Part shown: positions 6,410 through 13,987 of the stretch, piece by piece
How positions within the stretch are numbered: position 1 is the stretch's first letter
Layout of the letters: each line of letters opens with the position of its first letter
Assembly: GCA_964538875.1 (NCBI GenBank)
Contig: CAZIHO010000078.1
Coordinates: 1 to 17,218, forward strand
Source of the DNA: CAZIHO01 sp964538875
GTDB lineage: Bacteria > Pseudomonadota > Gammaproteobacteria > Chromatiales > Chromatiaceae
Length of the DNA: 17,218 nt
Direction: 5' to 3'
The notes under the pieces: model-generated
Seen by the model: the letters and a program-made list of their open reading frames with translations, nothing else
Told to the model about the DNA's origin: nothing
The model's database searches: none
Translations under genes and position numbers: made by a program

Positions 6410-7761
6410 CTGGTTCCCAACGCCCCTGGGCGTTCCCGCTGCTTAGCTTGCTGCTGGTGTGGGCCGGCGGCGCGGATGCGGTTTGGCCGTCCCTACAACC
6501 CCAGGTGGACGCCGCCGAGCCCGGCGCTGTGCTAACCCTGGAGCCGGGCACCTACGCCGGTCCCCTGCTCATCAACAAGTCGCTGACCCTGGACGGGCGC
6601 GGCCAGGTGACTATCGACGCCGGCGGCCAGGGTTCCGTCATCACCCTGGCGGCGGATGGCGCTACCCTCAAGGGACTGCGCCTCACCGGCTCTGGCAACT
6701 CCCACAACGACACGGACGCCGGGGTGCTGGTGCGGGGGCGCTTCAATGTCATCAAGGACAACCGGATCGACGATTGTCTATTCGGGATTGATCTCCAACA
6801 ATCCGAGCACAACCAGGTCCGGCGCAACCAGATTTCTTCCAAGGCGGTGGACTTGGGTGTGCGCGGCGATGCCATCCGGCTCTGGTACAGCTTTAACAAT
6901 GAAGTGACCGACAACCTAGTGCGCGACTCTCGCGACATGGTGGTTTGGTACTCAAGGGATAACCTGATCGCCCGCAACGACGCCCGCCGGGGCCGCTATT
7001 CCCTGCATTTCATGTATTCCCAGTACAACCGCATCGAAGATAATTACTTCGAGGACAACGCGGTCGGCATCTTCTTCATGTACAGCGATGGCCTGGTGAT
7101 GCGCAATAACACCATCGCCCGGGCCACCGGCCCCACCGGAATCGGCATCGGCTTCAACGAAAGCTCCGACGTGACCGTGGAGAACAACCGTATTCTGTAC
7201 AACGCTGAAGCCATTTATCTGGATATTTCCCCGTTCCAGCCGGATACCACCAATCGCATCAGTGGCAACCTGATCGCCTACAACGGCGTCGGCATCCGCT
7301 TTCTCAATGATTGGAAGGGCAACGAATTCAAGGGCAATTCCTTCAAGGGCAATCTGACCCAGGTGGTGGTGTCCGGGGGCCGGACCGCCGCCCGCAATCT
7401 GTGGGAGGACAATCACTGGGAGGATTACGAAGGTTTCGACTTGGACCAAGACGGCATCGGCGACCGGCCCCACGAAATGTACGCCTACGCCGATCGCATC
7501 TGGATGGATATTCCGCCGGCGCGCTTCTTCAAGGGTTCGCCCCTGTTGGAAGTGGTGGATTTTCTGGAACGCTTGGCACCGTTTAGTCCCCCCAACCTCA
7601 TGTTGCGGGACGCCCGGCCCCACATGGCGTCCCAGCCGGTGCCCCAGTTGACGGCGGCCCCCATCGTCCAGGATGAGGAGGCGGACGCCAAGGCACCCGG
7701 CCAAGCGCCGCCGGCTCCCGATTCCTACGATTTACTCAAGCAGTCCCTGGGTCGTCCCTGA
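6394..7761 (+). CDS. nosD: NosD, periplasmic beta-helix protein for CuZ maturation
   Basis: This is a 455-residue exported protein needed, in the known systems, for assembling the CuZ centre of NosZ together with the NosFY ABC transporter. A signal peptide (FPLLSLLLVWAGGADA) is followed by a right-handed parallel beta-helix of many short repeats rich in N and G, for example GRFNVIKDNRIDDCLFGIDL and later NNTIA, ENNRILYNAEAIYLD and NLIAYNGVGIRF (CASH/NosD type). A Pro/Ala-rich tail ends the protein. The frame opens at GTG 6394, 16 bases inside nosB, but an in-frame TTG at 6406 overlaps the nosB stop as TTGA and would leave a more usual signal peptide, so the true start may be 6406. nosG follows after 9 bases. 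Confidence 0.92.
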   Translation: MVQPLTGSQRPWAFPLLSLLLVWAGGADAVWPSLQPQVDAAEPGAVLTLEPGTYAGPLLINKSLTLDGRGQVTIDAGGQGSVITLAADGATLKGLRLTGSGNSHNDTDAGVLVRGRFNVIKDNRIDDCLFGIDLQQSEHNQVRRNQISSKAVDLGVRGDAIRLWYSFNNEVTDNLVRDSRDMVVWYSRDNLIARNDARRGRYSLHFMYSQYNRIEDNYFEDNAVGIFFMYSDGLVMRNNTIARATGPTGIGIGFNESSDVTVENNRILYNAEAIYLDISPFQPDTTNRISGNLIAYNGVGIRFLNDWKGNEFKGNSFKGNLTQVVVSGGRTAARNLWEDNHWEDYEGFDLDQDGIGDRPHEMYAYADRIWMDIPPARFFKGSPLLEVVDFLERLAPFSPPNLMLRDARPHMASQPVPQLTAAPIVQDEEADAKAPGQAPPAPDSYDLLKQSLGRP

Positions 7762-7770
7762 GTTCTAACC

Positions 7771-8607
7771 ATGGCCACCGAAACGGTAACGTCCAAACCC
7801 CCGCCCTTGGCGCCCAAGCGCCGGGAACAGAATCGCCGGGAATTCCTGCGTACCAGTGCCTTGGCGGCGGGTGCCGTGGGGTTGTCCCTGCTCGGTTTGT
7901 TGCCCCAACTGGGACAGGCGGGGCGCCTGCGCCCGCCCGGCGCCATCAAGAGTATCACCGACGAACAACCCTTCCTGGCCGCCTGCATCAAATGCGGCCA
8001 GTGCGTGCAGGTGTGTCCGGTGCAGGCCATCAAGCTGGCGGACCTGATGGACGGGGTCGGCGTCGGTGCGCCCTACATTGATGCCCGCGCCCAGGCCTGC
8101 GACTTTTCCTGCGACGGGCTCCAATGCGTGCTGGCCTGTCCTACCGGTGCCCTGACCCACGAAATCAATTACCCAGCCCAGGCCCGCATGGGCTTTGCCA
8201 GGCTGGCCCGTCCCGAGGCTTGCCTGGCGGTGCGGGGCCAGGGTTTCAAGGGCCAGGCCCGGGGTGGCGCTTTTGCCGGTAAGTTGCGCTACGCGGAAGT
8301 GGACCGCTGGAACCCAGTGCCGGTGGCCAGCCATCCCTACGATCTGCCCCTGTGCGACCTGTGTATCCGCCAGTGTCCCATTCAAATTCGTCTGGCCCAA
8401 TGCGCCGCCGGTCAGCCCCCGTCCGGGGACCAGAACCAATGCCCGCCCCGCGCCGCCATCGCCCTGGAGACCTTAGCCGCTGGCACCGGTCAGGGGCCCA
8501 AGGTGCTGGATGGCTGCGTGGGCTGCGGCGTCTGCGAAATGATTTGCCCGGTGGAGCCGGCTGCCATCGTCATCGACATTGACCGTAGCGCGGACCAACG
8601 CTCATGA
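7771..8607 (+). CDS. nosG: NosG, NapG-like periplasmic ferredoxin-type Fe-S protein
   Basis: This is a 278-residue exported Fe-S protein. It has a twin-arginine signal (R22-R23 in NRREFLRTSALAAG), so it should be exported folded with its clusters. Four cysteine motifs for [4Fe-4S] clusters are visible: CIKCGQCVQVCP (C72, C75, C78, C82), CDFSCDGLQCVLACP, CDLCIRQCP with a later partner cysteine, and CVGCGVCEMICP near the C-terminus. The family is close to NapG. In clade II systems NosG and NosH are thought to take electrons from quinol and pass them to the cytochromes. It starts 9 bases after nosD, and its stop overlaps the nosH start as ATGA. Confidence 0.92.
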   Translation: MATETVTSKPPPLAPKRREQNRREFLRTSALAAGAVGLSLLGLLPQLGQAGRLRPPGAIKSITDEQPFLAACIKCGQCVQVCPVQAIKLADLMDGVGVGAPYIDARAQACDFSCDGLQCVLACPTGALTHEINYPAQARMGFARLARPEACLAVRGQGFKGQARGGAFAGKLRYAEVDRWNPVPVASHPYDLPLCDLCIRQCPIQIRLAQCAAGQPPSGDQNQCPPRAAIALETLAAGTGQGPKVLDGCVGCGVCEMICPVEPAAIVIDIDRSADQRS

Positions 8608-9578
8608 GTTACTTCACCGATTCCCTTCGTCATCTGCTGGGTCTGCCGGTGGCGCGTCCTACACCGGAGCGGCAGGGGCCGGAATTGCGGGTCCTGTACC
8701 AGGAAAAATCTAAGGAACGGATCACCCGTAATTATTTGCAAGATACGGTGGCGGCCCACAACCTTACCCGGGGCCGGCATCGCTGGCGCAATCGCCGCTG
8801 GATCACCCTGATCCTGGTCAACCTGTTGTTCGTGGTGTCCTATTGGTTCGACGTGCAGTTGGTCGAGGGGGCCATGACCGCGTCCCGGGTGCTGGGCTTC
8901 CATTTTGCCGACCTCAACTCGGCGCTGCAGGTCATGCTGGCCTACAAGCATCTGGTGCTCAACCTCATCATCGGCACCCTCACGGTGCTGTTGCTCTGGT
9001 GGTTGCTGGGGGGGCGCTCCTTCTGTTCCTGGGTGTGTCCCTATCACCTGCTGGCCGAGTGGGCGGAATGGATCCACCTGCGGCTGGCGGCCCGCAAATG
9101 GGTGCGGGATGTCCGCTTTCATCGCAGCGTGCGGGCGCTCCTGTACGGGGTATTCGTGGTGCTGACGCTGGTCAGCGGCTATACCATTTTCGAGACCATC
9201 TCCCCCACCGGCATCGTCAGCCGGGCGCTGATTTACGGGCCGGGGCTTGCGTTGTTGTGGGTGCTGGCGCTGCTGCTGTTCGAAATTTTCGTGTCCCGGC
9301 GCGCCTGGTGCCGCTATCTGTGCCCCATAGGCATTACCTATGGGCTGGTGGGAATCACCTCGCCGGTGCGGGTCCGGTACAACATGGAGGCCTGCCACCA
9401 TGAGGGCGAATGTCGCAAGGTATGCCTGGTGCCCCATGTGCTGGACATCACCATCAAGGGCCGCTCCCCCGGCGTCCAGGTGGACGTGGCGGCGGACTGC
9501 ACCCGTTGCGGCCTGTGCGTGGACGTGTGCCCCACGGATTCCCTGAGCTTCCGGGTCAAGGGCTGGGATCGGCCATGA
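8604..9578 (+). CDS. nosH: NosH, NapH-like membrane Fe-S protein (quinol dehydrogenase partner)
   Basis: This is a 324-residue polytopic membrane protein with about four transmembrane segments. It has the two CX3CP motifs of the NapH/NosR family, C141-SWV-C145-P and C236-RYL-C240-P. The C-terminal cytoplasmic ferredoxin part has one regular cluster motif (C299-TR-C302-GL-C305-VDV-C309-P) and one irregular one (C264, C270, C274). NapH-type proteins oxidise quinol with their NapG partner; here NosG/NosH replace the NosR route of clade I. The start ATG overlaps the nosG stop (ATGA), and its own stop overlaps the nosF ATG the same way. Confidence 0.92.
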   Translation: MSYFTDSLRHLLGLPVARPTPERQGPELRVLYQEKSKERITRNYLQDTVAAHNLTRGRHRWRNRRWITLILVNLLFVVSYWFDVQLVEGAMTASRVLGFHFADLNSALQVMLAYKHLVLNLIIGTLTVLLLWWLLGGRSFCSWVCPYHLLAEWAEWIHLRLAARKWVRDVRFHRSVRALLYGVFVVLTLVSGYTIFETISPTGIVSRALIYGPGLALLWVLALLLFEIFVSRRAWCRYLCPIGITYGLVGITSPVRVRYNMEACHHEGECRKVCLVPHVLDITIKGRSPGVQVDVAADCTRCGLCVDVCPTDSLSFRVKGWDRP

Positions 9579-10441
9579 TTCGATTTGAACAGGTCGTCAA
9601 GCGCTTCGGGCGCCAGGAGGTCCTCAAGGGCCTGACCCTGGACATCGAACGGGGTCACCGGGTTGCCCTGGTGGGTTCCAACGGTGCCGGCAAGACCACC
9701 CTGATCCGTTGTTTGCTTGGTGAATATACCTGCGGCGGCCGGGTGCTGGTGGACGGCCTGGACCCGCGCAAGCAACGTGCCCAGGTGTTGGAGCGGGTCG
9801 GCTTCGTGCCCCAGTTGCCGCCGCCCCTGAAAATGCCGGTGGGCCAACTGGTGCGCTTCGCCGCCGGCGTATGCAGCGCTGACCCGGCCCGCATTCACGG
9901 GGTGGCGGAGCGCCTGGGGCTGGACGTGGAGCGCCACCGGCATCAGCCGTTCGTCAAGCTGTCCGGTGGTCAAAAGCAAAAATTGCTGATCGCCGTGGCC
10001 CTGGGCCGCGCCGCCGACCTGCTGGTGCTGGACGAGCCCGCCGCCAACCTGGACCCGGAGGCCCGCCGGGTGTTCTTCCAACTGCTCGCCGAGCGGCAGC
10101 AGGACGCCGCCATGCTGATTTCCAGTCACCGGTTGGACGAGGTGGCAGCGCTGGTCAACCGGGTCATCGAACTGGATCAGGGCCAGGTGGTGCTGGACGA
10201 CCGGGTCGCGGACCTGGTGGACCTGGCCGGCCTGTTGACCTGCCGGGTTGGCCTGACCCGCCCGGATGAAGCCTTTGCCAAGGCCATCGCCGACTGGGGG
10301 TTCGCCGGTTCCGACCAGGGACTCAGCTGGACTGGCCTGGTGGCGGGGCCCGACCGGCTGCGCTTCCTTGGCGTTCTGTCCCGCTACGCGGCGCTGCTAG
10401 CCCATATCCGTCTGGATGAGGCGGAGCGGATCACCCCATGA
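9575..10441 (+). CDS. nosF: NosF, ABC transporter ATP-binding subunit
   Basis: This is a 288-residue ATPase of the NosDFY maturation machinery. Motifs are complete: Walker A GSNGAGKTT (G34-T42), a Q-loop in VPQLPPPL, the signature LSGGQKQK (129-136), Walker B LLVLDEP (D153, E154) and the switch histidine in SSHRLDE. About 80 C-terminal residues beyond the core are typical of NosF/CcmA-like proteins. I placed the start at the ATG at 9575, which overlaps the nosH stop as ATGA; the frame is open further upstream inside nosH but that part is a shadow. Its stop overlaps the nosL start as ATGA, so nosG-H-F-L are translationally coupled. Confidence 0.95.
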   Translation: MIRFEQVVKRFGRQEVLKGLTLDIERGHRVALVGSNGAGKTTLIRCLLGEYTCGGRVLVDGLDPRKQRAQVLERVGFVPQLPPPLKMPVGQLVRFAAGVCSADPARIHGVAERLGLDVERHRHQPFVKLSGGQKQKLLIAVALGRAADLLVLDEPAANLDPEARRVFFQLLAERQQDAAMLISSHRLDEVAALVNRVIELDQGQVVLDDRVADLVDLAGLLTCRVGLTRPDEAFAKAIADWGFAGSDQGLSWTGLVAGPDRLRFLGVLSRYAALLAHIRLDEAERITP

Positions 10442-10947
10442 ACTGGACCGCCCCGCGCGCCATCAGCCTCGTCGGCCTAGCCGGGGCCCTACTCCTAGCG
10501 CTGCTGGGCCTGGGGGGCTGTTCCGGGGATCCCGGCAGCGGACCTCTGCCGCCGCGTTGGGATCGTTCCACTTGCGAACGCTGCCGCATGATGCTGTCGG
10601 ACCGCCAGCACGGCGCCCAGGTACGCATCAAGGCCACCAATGGCACTTCCCAGGTGCTGTACTTTGACGACCTGGGCTGCGCCCTGATCTGGCTGGAAGC
10701 CAAACTCGCCCCGGACCGGGACGGCGCGGAAATTTGGGTGACCGACTGGCGCTCCGGCGATTGGATCGACGCCCGCGCCGCCCACTACGCGTCCAATCAG
10801 GTCACGCCCATGGGTTACGGTCTGGGCGCGCAACGGGAGGATGGCGCCGGGCTACTCGACTTTCCCCAAGCCAAGGCCCATGTCTTCGCGGTGGAACACC
10901 GCCACAACTTGGGCGGCCCATCTGGCGCGCCCGCCCCAGCACCCTAA
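10438..10947 (+). CDS. nosL: NosL, copper-binding outer-membrane lipoprotein
   Basis: This is a 169-residue lipoprotein with a hydrophobic leader and lipobox LGGC (C28). It has the NosL signatures: CERCRMMLSD (C46, C49, M51, M52), the FDDLGC motif, an ARAAHY segment and TPMGYG. NosL binds Cu(I) and is implicated in copper supply to NosZ. The usual CxxCGM appears here as CERCRMM, with arginine in place of glycine. A Pro/Ala tail ends the protein. The start overlaps the nosF stop as ATGA, and nosY follows after 17 bases. Confidence 0.93.
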   Translation: MNWTAPRAISLVGLAGALLLALLGLGGCSGDPGSGPLPPRWDRSTCERCRMMLSDRQHGAQVRIKATNGTSQVLYFDDLGCALIWLEAKLAPDRDGAEIWVTDWRSGDWIDARAAHYASNQVTPMGYGLGAQREDGAGLLDFPQAKAHVFAVEHRHNLGGPSGAPAPAP

Positions 10948-10964
10948 TCCGTGGAAATACCCCC

Positions 10965-11792
10965 ATGCGCCATCTCTGGTTAGCCGCCGCCACCGACATC
11001 CTGGAATCCCTGCGCGCCAAGTGGTTCTTGGTTTACACCCTGGTGTTCGGGGGGCTGATGGTGATGTTGTTCGTGTTTGGCGTCACCGAATCCCGGGTGA
11101 TGGGCTTTACCGGCCTATCCCGGCTGCTGGTCACCTATATCCAATTGGCCATGGCTATCCTGCCCTTGTTCGTGCTGGTGACCACCGTACGCTCGGTGGC
11201 CGGGGACCGGGAGGCCGGCGTATTTGAATATCTGCTTTCTTTGCCCATCGGGCTGGCGGCCTGGTATTGGGGCAAGCTGGCGGGCCGCTTCCTAGTGGTG
11301 TTCGTACCCGTGTTGCTGGCCCTGGCCTTGGCGTTGGGCTGGGGAATGGTGCGGGGCGCTGAGATTCCCTGGGGCCTCTTCGCCTACTACACCGCCCTGC
11401 TCATGGTGCTGGCCTGGTGTTTCCTGGGCATCGGCATGCTGGTCTCGACCCTGGCCCGTTCCTCCGACGTGGCCCAGGGCGCCGCCTTCGTGGTCTGGCT
11501 CGGGTTGCTGTTGTTTCTGGACCTTATCCTGCTGGGCGTCATGGTGCGCCAATCCCTGCCGCCGGAAACCGCCGTGGCCATCGCCCTGGCCAATCCCCTG
11601 CAAGTATTCCGCACCGCCAGCATGATGCTGTTCGATCCCCAACTGGTGCTATTAGGACCCACCGCCTACCTGATCCTGGATCACTTTGGTCAGGTCGGCT
11701 ATATGACCTACGCCCTGGTCTATCCCTGGACCCTCGGCACCCTATTCGCCAGTCTCGGCTACCTCTGGTTCAAGCGTGGGGACTTGCCCTAG
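10965..11792 (+). CDS. nosY: NosY, ABC transporter permease
   Basis: This is a 275-residue ABC-2 type membrane subunit that pairs with NosF. About six hydrophobic segments are visible (for example FLVYTLVFGGLMVMLFVFG, LAMAILPLFVLVTTV, FLVVFVPVLLALALALGWG, LLMVLAWCFLGIGMLVSTLA, FVVWLGLLLFLDLILLGVMV). The DREAGVFEYLLSLPI segment after the second helix is the usual coupling region of this family (NosY/CcmB-like). I chose the ATG at 10965 with a weak GGA about ten bases before; the frame is open upstream but overlaps nosL. It is the last nos gene on this strand; no nosX or apbE follows. Confidence 0.92.
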   Translation: MRHLWLAAATDILESLRAKWFLVYTLVFGGLMVMLFVFGVTESRVMGFTGLSRLLVTYIQLAMAILPLFVLVTTVRSVAGDREAGVFEYLLSLPIGLAAWYWGKLAGRFLVVFVPVLLALALALGWGMVRGAEIPWGLFAYYTALLMVLAWCFLGIGMLVSTLARSSDVAQGAAFVVWLGLLLFLDLILLGVMVRQSLPPETAVAIALANPLQVFRTASMMLFDPQLVLLGPTAYLILDHFGQVGYMTYALVYPWTLGTLFASLGYLWFKRGDLP

Positions 11793-11908
11793 TGCATTGA
11801 AACAATTAGATCCTCCCCGTACTGAGGGGGTACCGCAGCTCATCACCCCGGTTTCCACTAGTCATCAACTGGAACGGGATTTACCGAGCGATCAACCCTT
11901 ACCAAATC

Positions 11909-11941
11909 GCCAAAAATATTTTGGCAAGCACCAAGTGCTTG
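11909..11941. terminator. Two adjacent perfect hairpins between convergent operons
   Basis: GCCAAAA-ATA-TTTTGGC (11909-11925) is directly followed by CAAGCAC-CAA-GTGCTTG (11925-11941), sharing one base. They lie between the end of nosY and the end of gtrA, which converge. On the minus strand the second hairpin is followed by an A/T-rich run (CCAAAATATTTTTGG), and on the plus strand the first has a T-run in its 3' arm. A bidirectional transcription block is the simplest reading, but neither is a textbook intrinsic terminator. Confidence 0.45.
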
Positions 11942-11968
11942 TCAGGTCGCCTTGGCAGGAGACACAGT

Positions 11969-12355
11969 TCAGGGGGAAAGTCCGCCTCGATTTCGGAAAA
12001 CGATCATTTTATTCAATCCGTACGAGACAAGAATATAGATGCAGCCGGCGACAACCTGGCTAACATAAGGATCTAACATCAACTTCCTAAGGGATAGTTC
12101 TAACATCGCATAGTTTGAAATAAAGGAGATACCAAAGACCACTAGGTAGCGTGCTAATTCAGGGAACTTAGAGTTGCGGCTACGGAAGGTAATAATGCGG
12201 TGCAGAATATAGGAAAAAACAAAGCCTGCCCCATACCCCGCAATATTGCTCGCCTGTGGAGACCAGGAAAGCAGGTACATTAAAACGAAAATAATCGAAT
12301 AGCCGAAAACGGTGTTTAGTCCCCCTACCAACAGGTAGCGCAGCAATTCCTTCAT
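11969..12355 (-). CDS. GtrA-like membrane protein (lipid-linked sugar flippase family)
   Basis: This is a 128-residue protein with four predicted transmembrane helices (MKELLRYLLVGGLNTVFGYS, then segments around residues 35-52, 64-85 and 98-118). The FLLVGGLNT-like start and the HR-ITF / KMIVFR basic loops are typical of the GtrA family, which is thought to flip undecaprenyl-phosphate-linked sugars or help anchor their transferases. I prefer the ATG at 12355 over a TTG at 12376, because the restored methyltransferase frame upstream ends in TGA overlapping this ATG (ATGA), the same coupling used between the two genes before it. A GtrB-like transferase lies two genes upstream, a common pairing. 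Confidence 0.85.
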   Translation of the reverse strand: MKELLRYLLVGGLNTVFGYSIIFVLMYLLSWSPQASNIAGYGAGFVFSYILHRIITFRSRNSKFPELARYLVVFGISFISNYAMLELSLRKLMLDPYVSQVVAGCIYILVSYGLNKMIVFRNRGGLSP

Positions 12356-13034
12356 TGCTTGCGAGCGAGTACCCAATATTGTCCCCCTAGCGGAAGCACG
12401 CCGAGGTGCTTCTCAATCGCTAACAAGCCTCGTAGTTGTGGCGGAAAAAAGGCGTATATTTTGAATCTTCCACAGCTAACTTAGCACGTAGAAGCAGTTT
12501 TTTTAATTAGATTTGGATAGTAGAATCGCACCCCCATCGTAAGGACAATTGTTTACAATACGACGCGTGATAGTGTTATATGGATTGTGCTCAAATACAC
12601 ACACTAAGCCGTCCGGAGCGAGGCGCGCTGATATCCGTTCGGCAACCGAATCTCGCTCGGCTGGAGGGATGTGATGGAAAACACCTGCAATAAAAATCAA
12701 ATTCGCTTTGAAGTTGAGGACAAGCCCCCTCTTGAAAGAACTCTTTTCGTGGATTTTCCATGCGGGCTACATCTAGACTTAACGCCGACACATCCGACCC
12801 AATGATGATGGAGGTTGGAAATGATTGGCTTAGAAAGGGGATGTTTCTCCCGATTCCGCATCCAAACTCAAGAATCTTTCGGGGCACTTCCCTGAGGAAC
12901 CGAGAGGCCAGCTTTCTTGTAATATCTACCTTGTATGCAGCGAAGTACCGTTCATCTTCTGAAAACAGTCTGGTCTGTTGATGCAGGAGGTGGTTGTAAT
13001 TCTGGGTAAAGCGATCAAAATCGACTTGCTTCAT
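12352..13034 (-). pseudogene. SAM-dependent methyltransferase broken by three single-base frameshifts
   Basis: Read piecewise, this is a class I methyltransferase of about 227 residues. Frame one (13034 down to about 12697) has the SAM motif ILEFGCGIGRN and an acidic GSDVS. Frame two (about 12695 to 12505) has GVFHHIPPAERD, then RLAPDGLVCVFEHNPYN and NNCPYD. The rest recovers in two further frames: KKLLLRAKLAVED and SKYTPFF, then PPQLRGLLAIEKHLG and LPLGGQYWVLARKQ before TGA. The shifts fit one extra T in a T5 run (12692-12696), one missing T by an A7 run (near 12505) and one missing T in a T6 run (near 12450), on the coding strand. Each short frame alone is truncated. The ATG overlaps the upstream transferase stop as ATGA and the restored stop overlaps gtrA. 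It may be a real pseudogene or base-calling errors. Confidence 0.8.
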
Positions 13035-13981
13035 GGTTCGATATTCGTCGTTTGGTCAATGATGTAATGGGGACGTCCTTTGACCTCCTCGTAGATCCCG
13101 CCAATATAGACCCCCAGGATACCAATGAAAATCAGTTGAATCCCACTGAAAAACAATAATAGTGTTACTATGGTCGTCCAGCCAGTGGGGATCGCCTTGT
13201 CAATAAAATAATCCGCTACGGTAAAACAACCTATCAGGAAACTAATGACCGCTAGCCAGACACCAAACGTAATGCTTAGCAGTAACGGTTTGGTGCTGAA
13301 CGAGAGGACGCCGGCCGTAGCTAACCGCACCATTCTAGGGAACGAATATTTGCTACTTCCGGCGAAGCGTTGTGTGGCTACATACTCTACGCTAGATTGA
13401 TTGAAGCCAATCCATGAAAAAATACCACGCAGGAATAAATTGCGCTCTCTGATTTGAGTGCGCAGCAATTTGGCTACACGGCGTGAAATTAACCGGAAAT
13501 CGGCGGAATTCTTGTTAATAGGGACATTAGAGAAATAGCTGAGTAGTGAATAGAAACCATTGCCTAGATATTTCCTAAACGCACCAGCGTCTTCCGTGTC
13601 TGTACGCACCGTGAACACGATGTCGTTTCCGGCCTCATACAGTGTAATGAGTTTTGGTATCAATTCCGGGGGGTGCTGTAGATCACTATCCATCATGATA
13701 ATGATGTCTGAATATTTAGCTGCATCTATTCCCGCTAGCAATGACATCTGATGGCCGAAGCGGGCAGATAATGAAACAATCTGCACGAACTTATCTTCCC
13801 TCGATATTTCCTGCAAGATGTCTAGGGTTCTATCGGTCCCTCGATCTACCACAAACAAAATTCTGGTATCGTATTTTTCTGCGCATAGACTAAGTACTGC
13901 TTTTGTGCGTTCATAGAATGCACTGATAACCTCCTGTTCATTATAAACAGGAGTGATGACGGTAAGGAGTGGTTTAGCCAT
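13031..13981 (-). CDS. GtrB/ArnC-like family 2 glycosyltransferase
   Basis: This is a 316-residue membrane-bound transferase of the dolichol-phosphate-mannose-synthase type, expected to move a sugar from its nucleotide to undecaprenyl phosphate on the cytoplasmic face. The N-terminal GT-A domain starts LLTVITPVYNEQE and carries the metal-binding D98-S-D100 in MMDSDLQHPPEL. Two C-terminal transmembrane segments (about residues 228-255 and 265-295) and EEVKGRPHYII end the protein, as in GtrB/ArnC. The usual VDDGSxDxT motif reads FVVDRGTDRT here (V45, D46, R47, G48), which is unusual. The start lies six bases after the SDR gene; its stop overlaps the methyltransferase ATG. Confidence 0.9.
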   Translation of the reverse strand: MAKPLLTVITPVYNEQEVISAFYERTKAVLSLCAEKYDTRILFVVDRGTDRTLDILQEISREDKFVQIVSLSARFGHQMSLLAGIDAAKYSDIIIMMDSDLQHPPELIPKLITLYEAGNDIVFTVRTDTEDAGAFRKYLGNGFYSLLSYFSNVPINKNSADFRLISRRVAKLLRTQIRERNLFLRGIFSWIGFNQSSVEYVATQRFAGSSKYSFPRMVRLATAGVLSFSTKPLLLSITFGVWLAVISFLIGCFTVADYFIDKAIPTGWTTIVTLLLFFSGIQLIFIGILGVYIGGIYEEVKGRPHYIIDQTTNIEP

Positions 13982-13987
13982 GTAAAT

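Noticed and set aside
9584..9599. TTGA-N8-TCAA inside nosF as another FNR-type box
   Set aside because: The spacer is eight bases instead of six, and the site lies within coding sequence at the start of nosF.
11776..12063. Plus-strand open frame of 95 codons after nosY
   Set aside because: It overlaps the end of nosY, the tandem hairpins and gtrA, and has no recognisable domain.
12503..12700. Separate short protein with HHIPPAERD
   Set aside because: It is the middle part of the frameshifted methyltransferase, starting at a TTG only because of the shift, not an independent gene.
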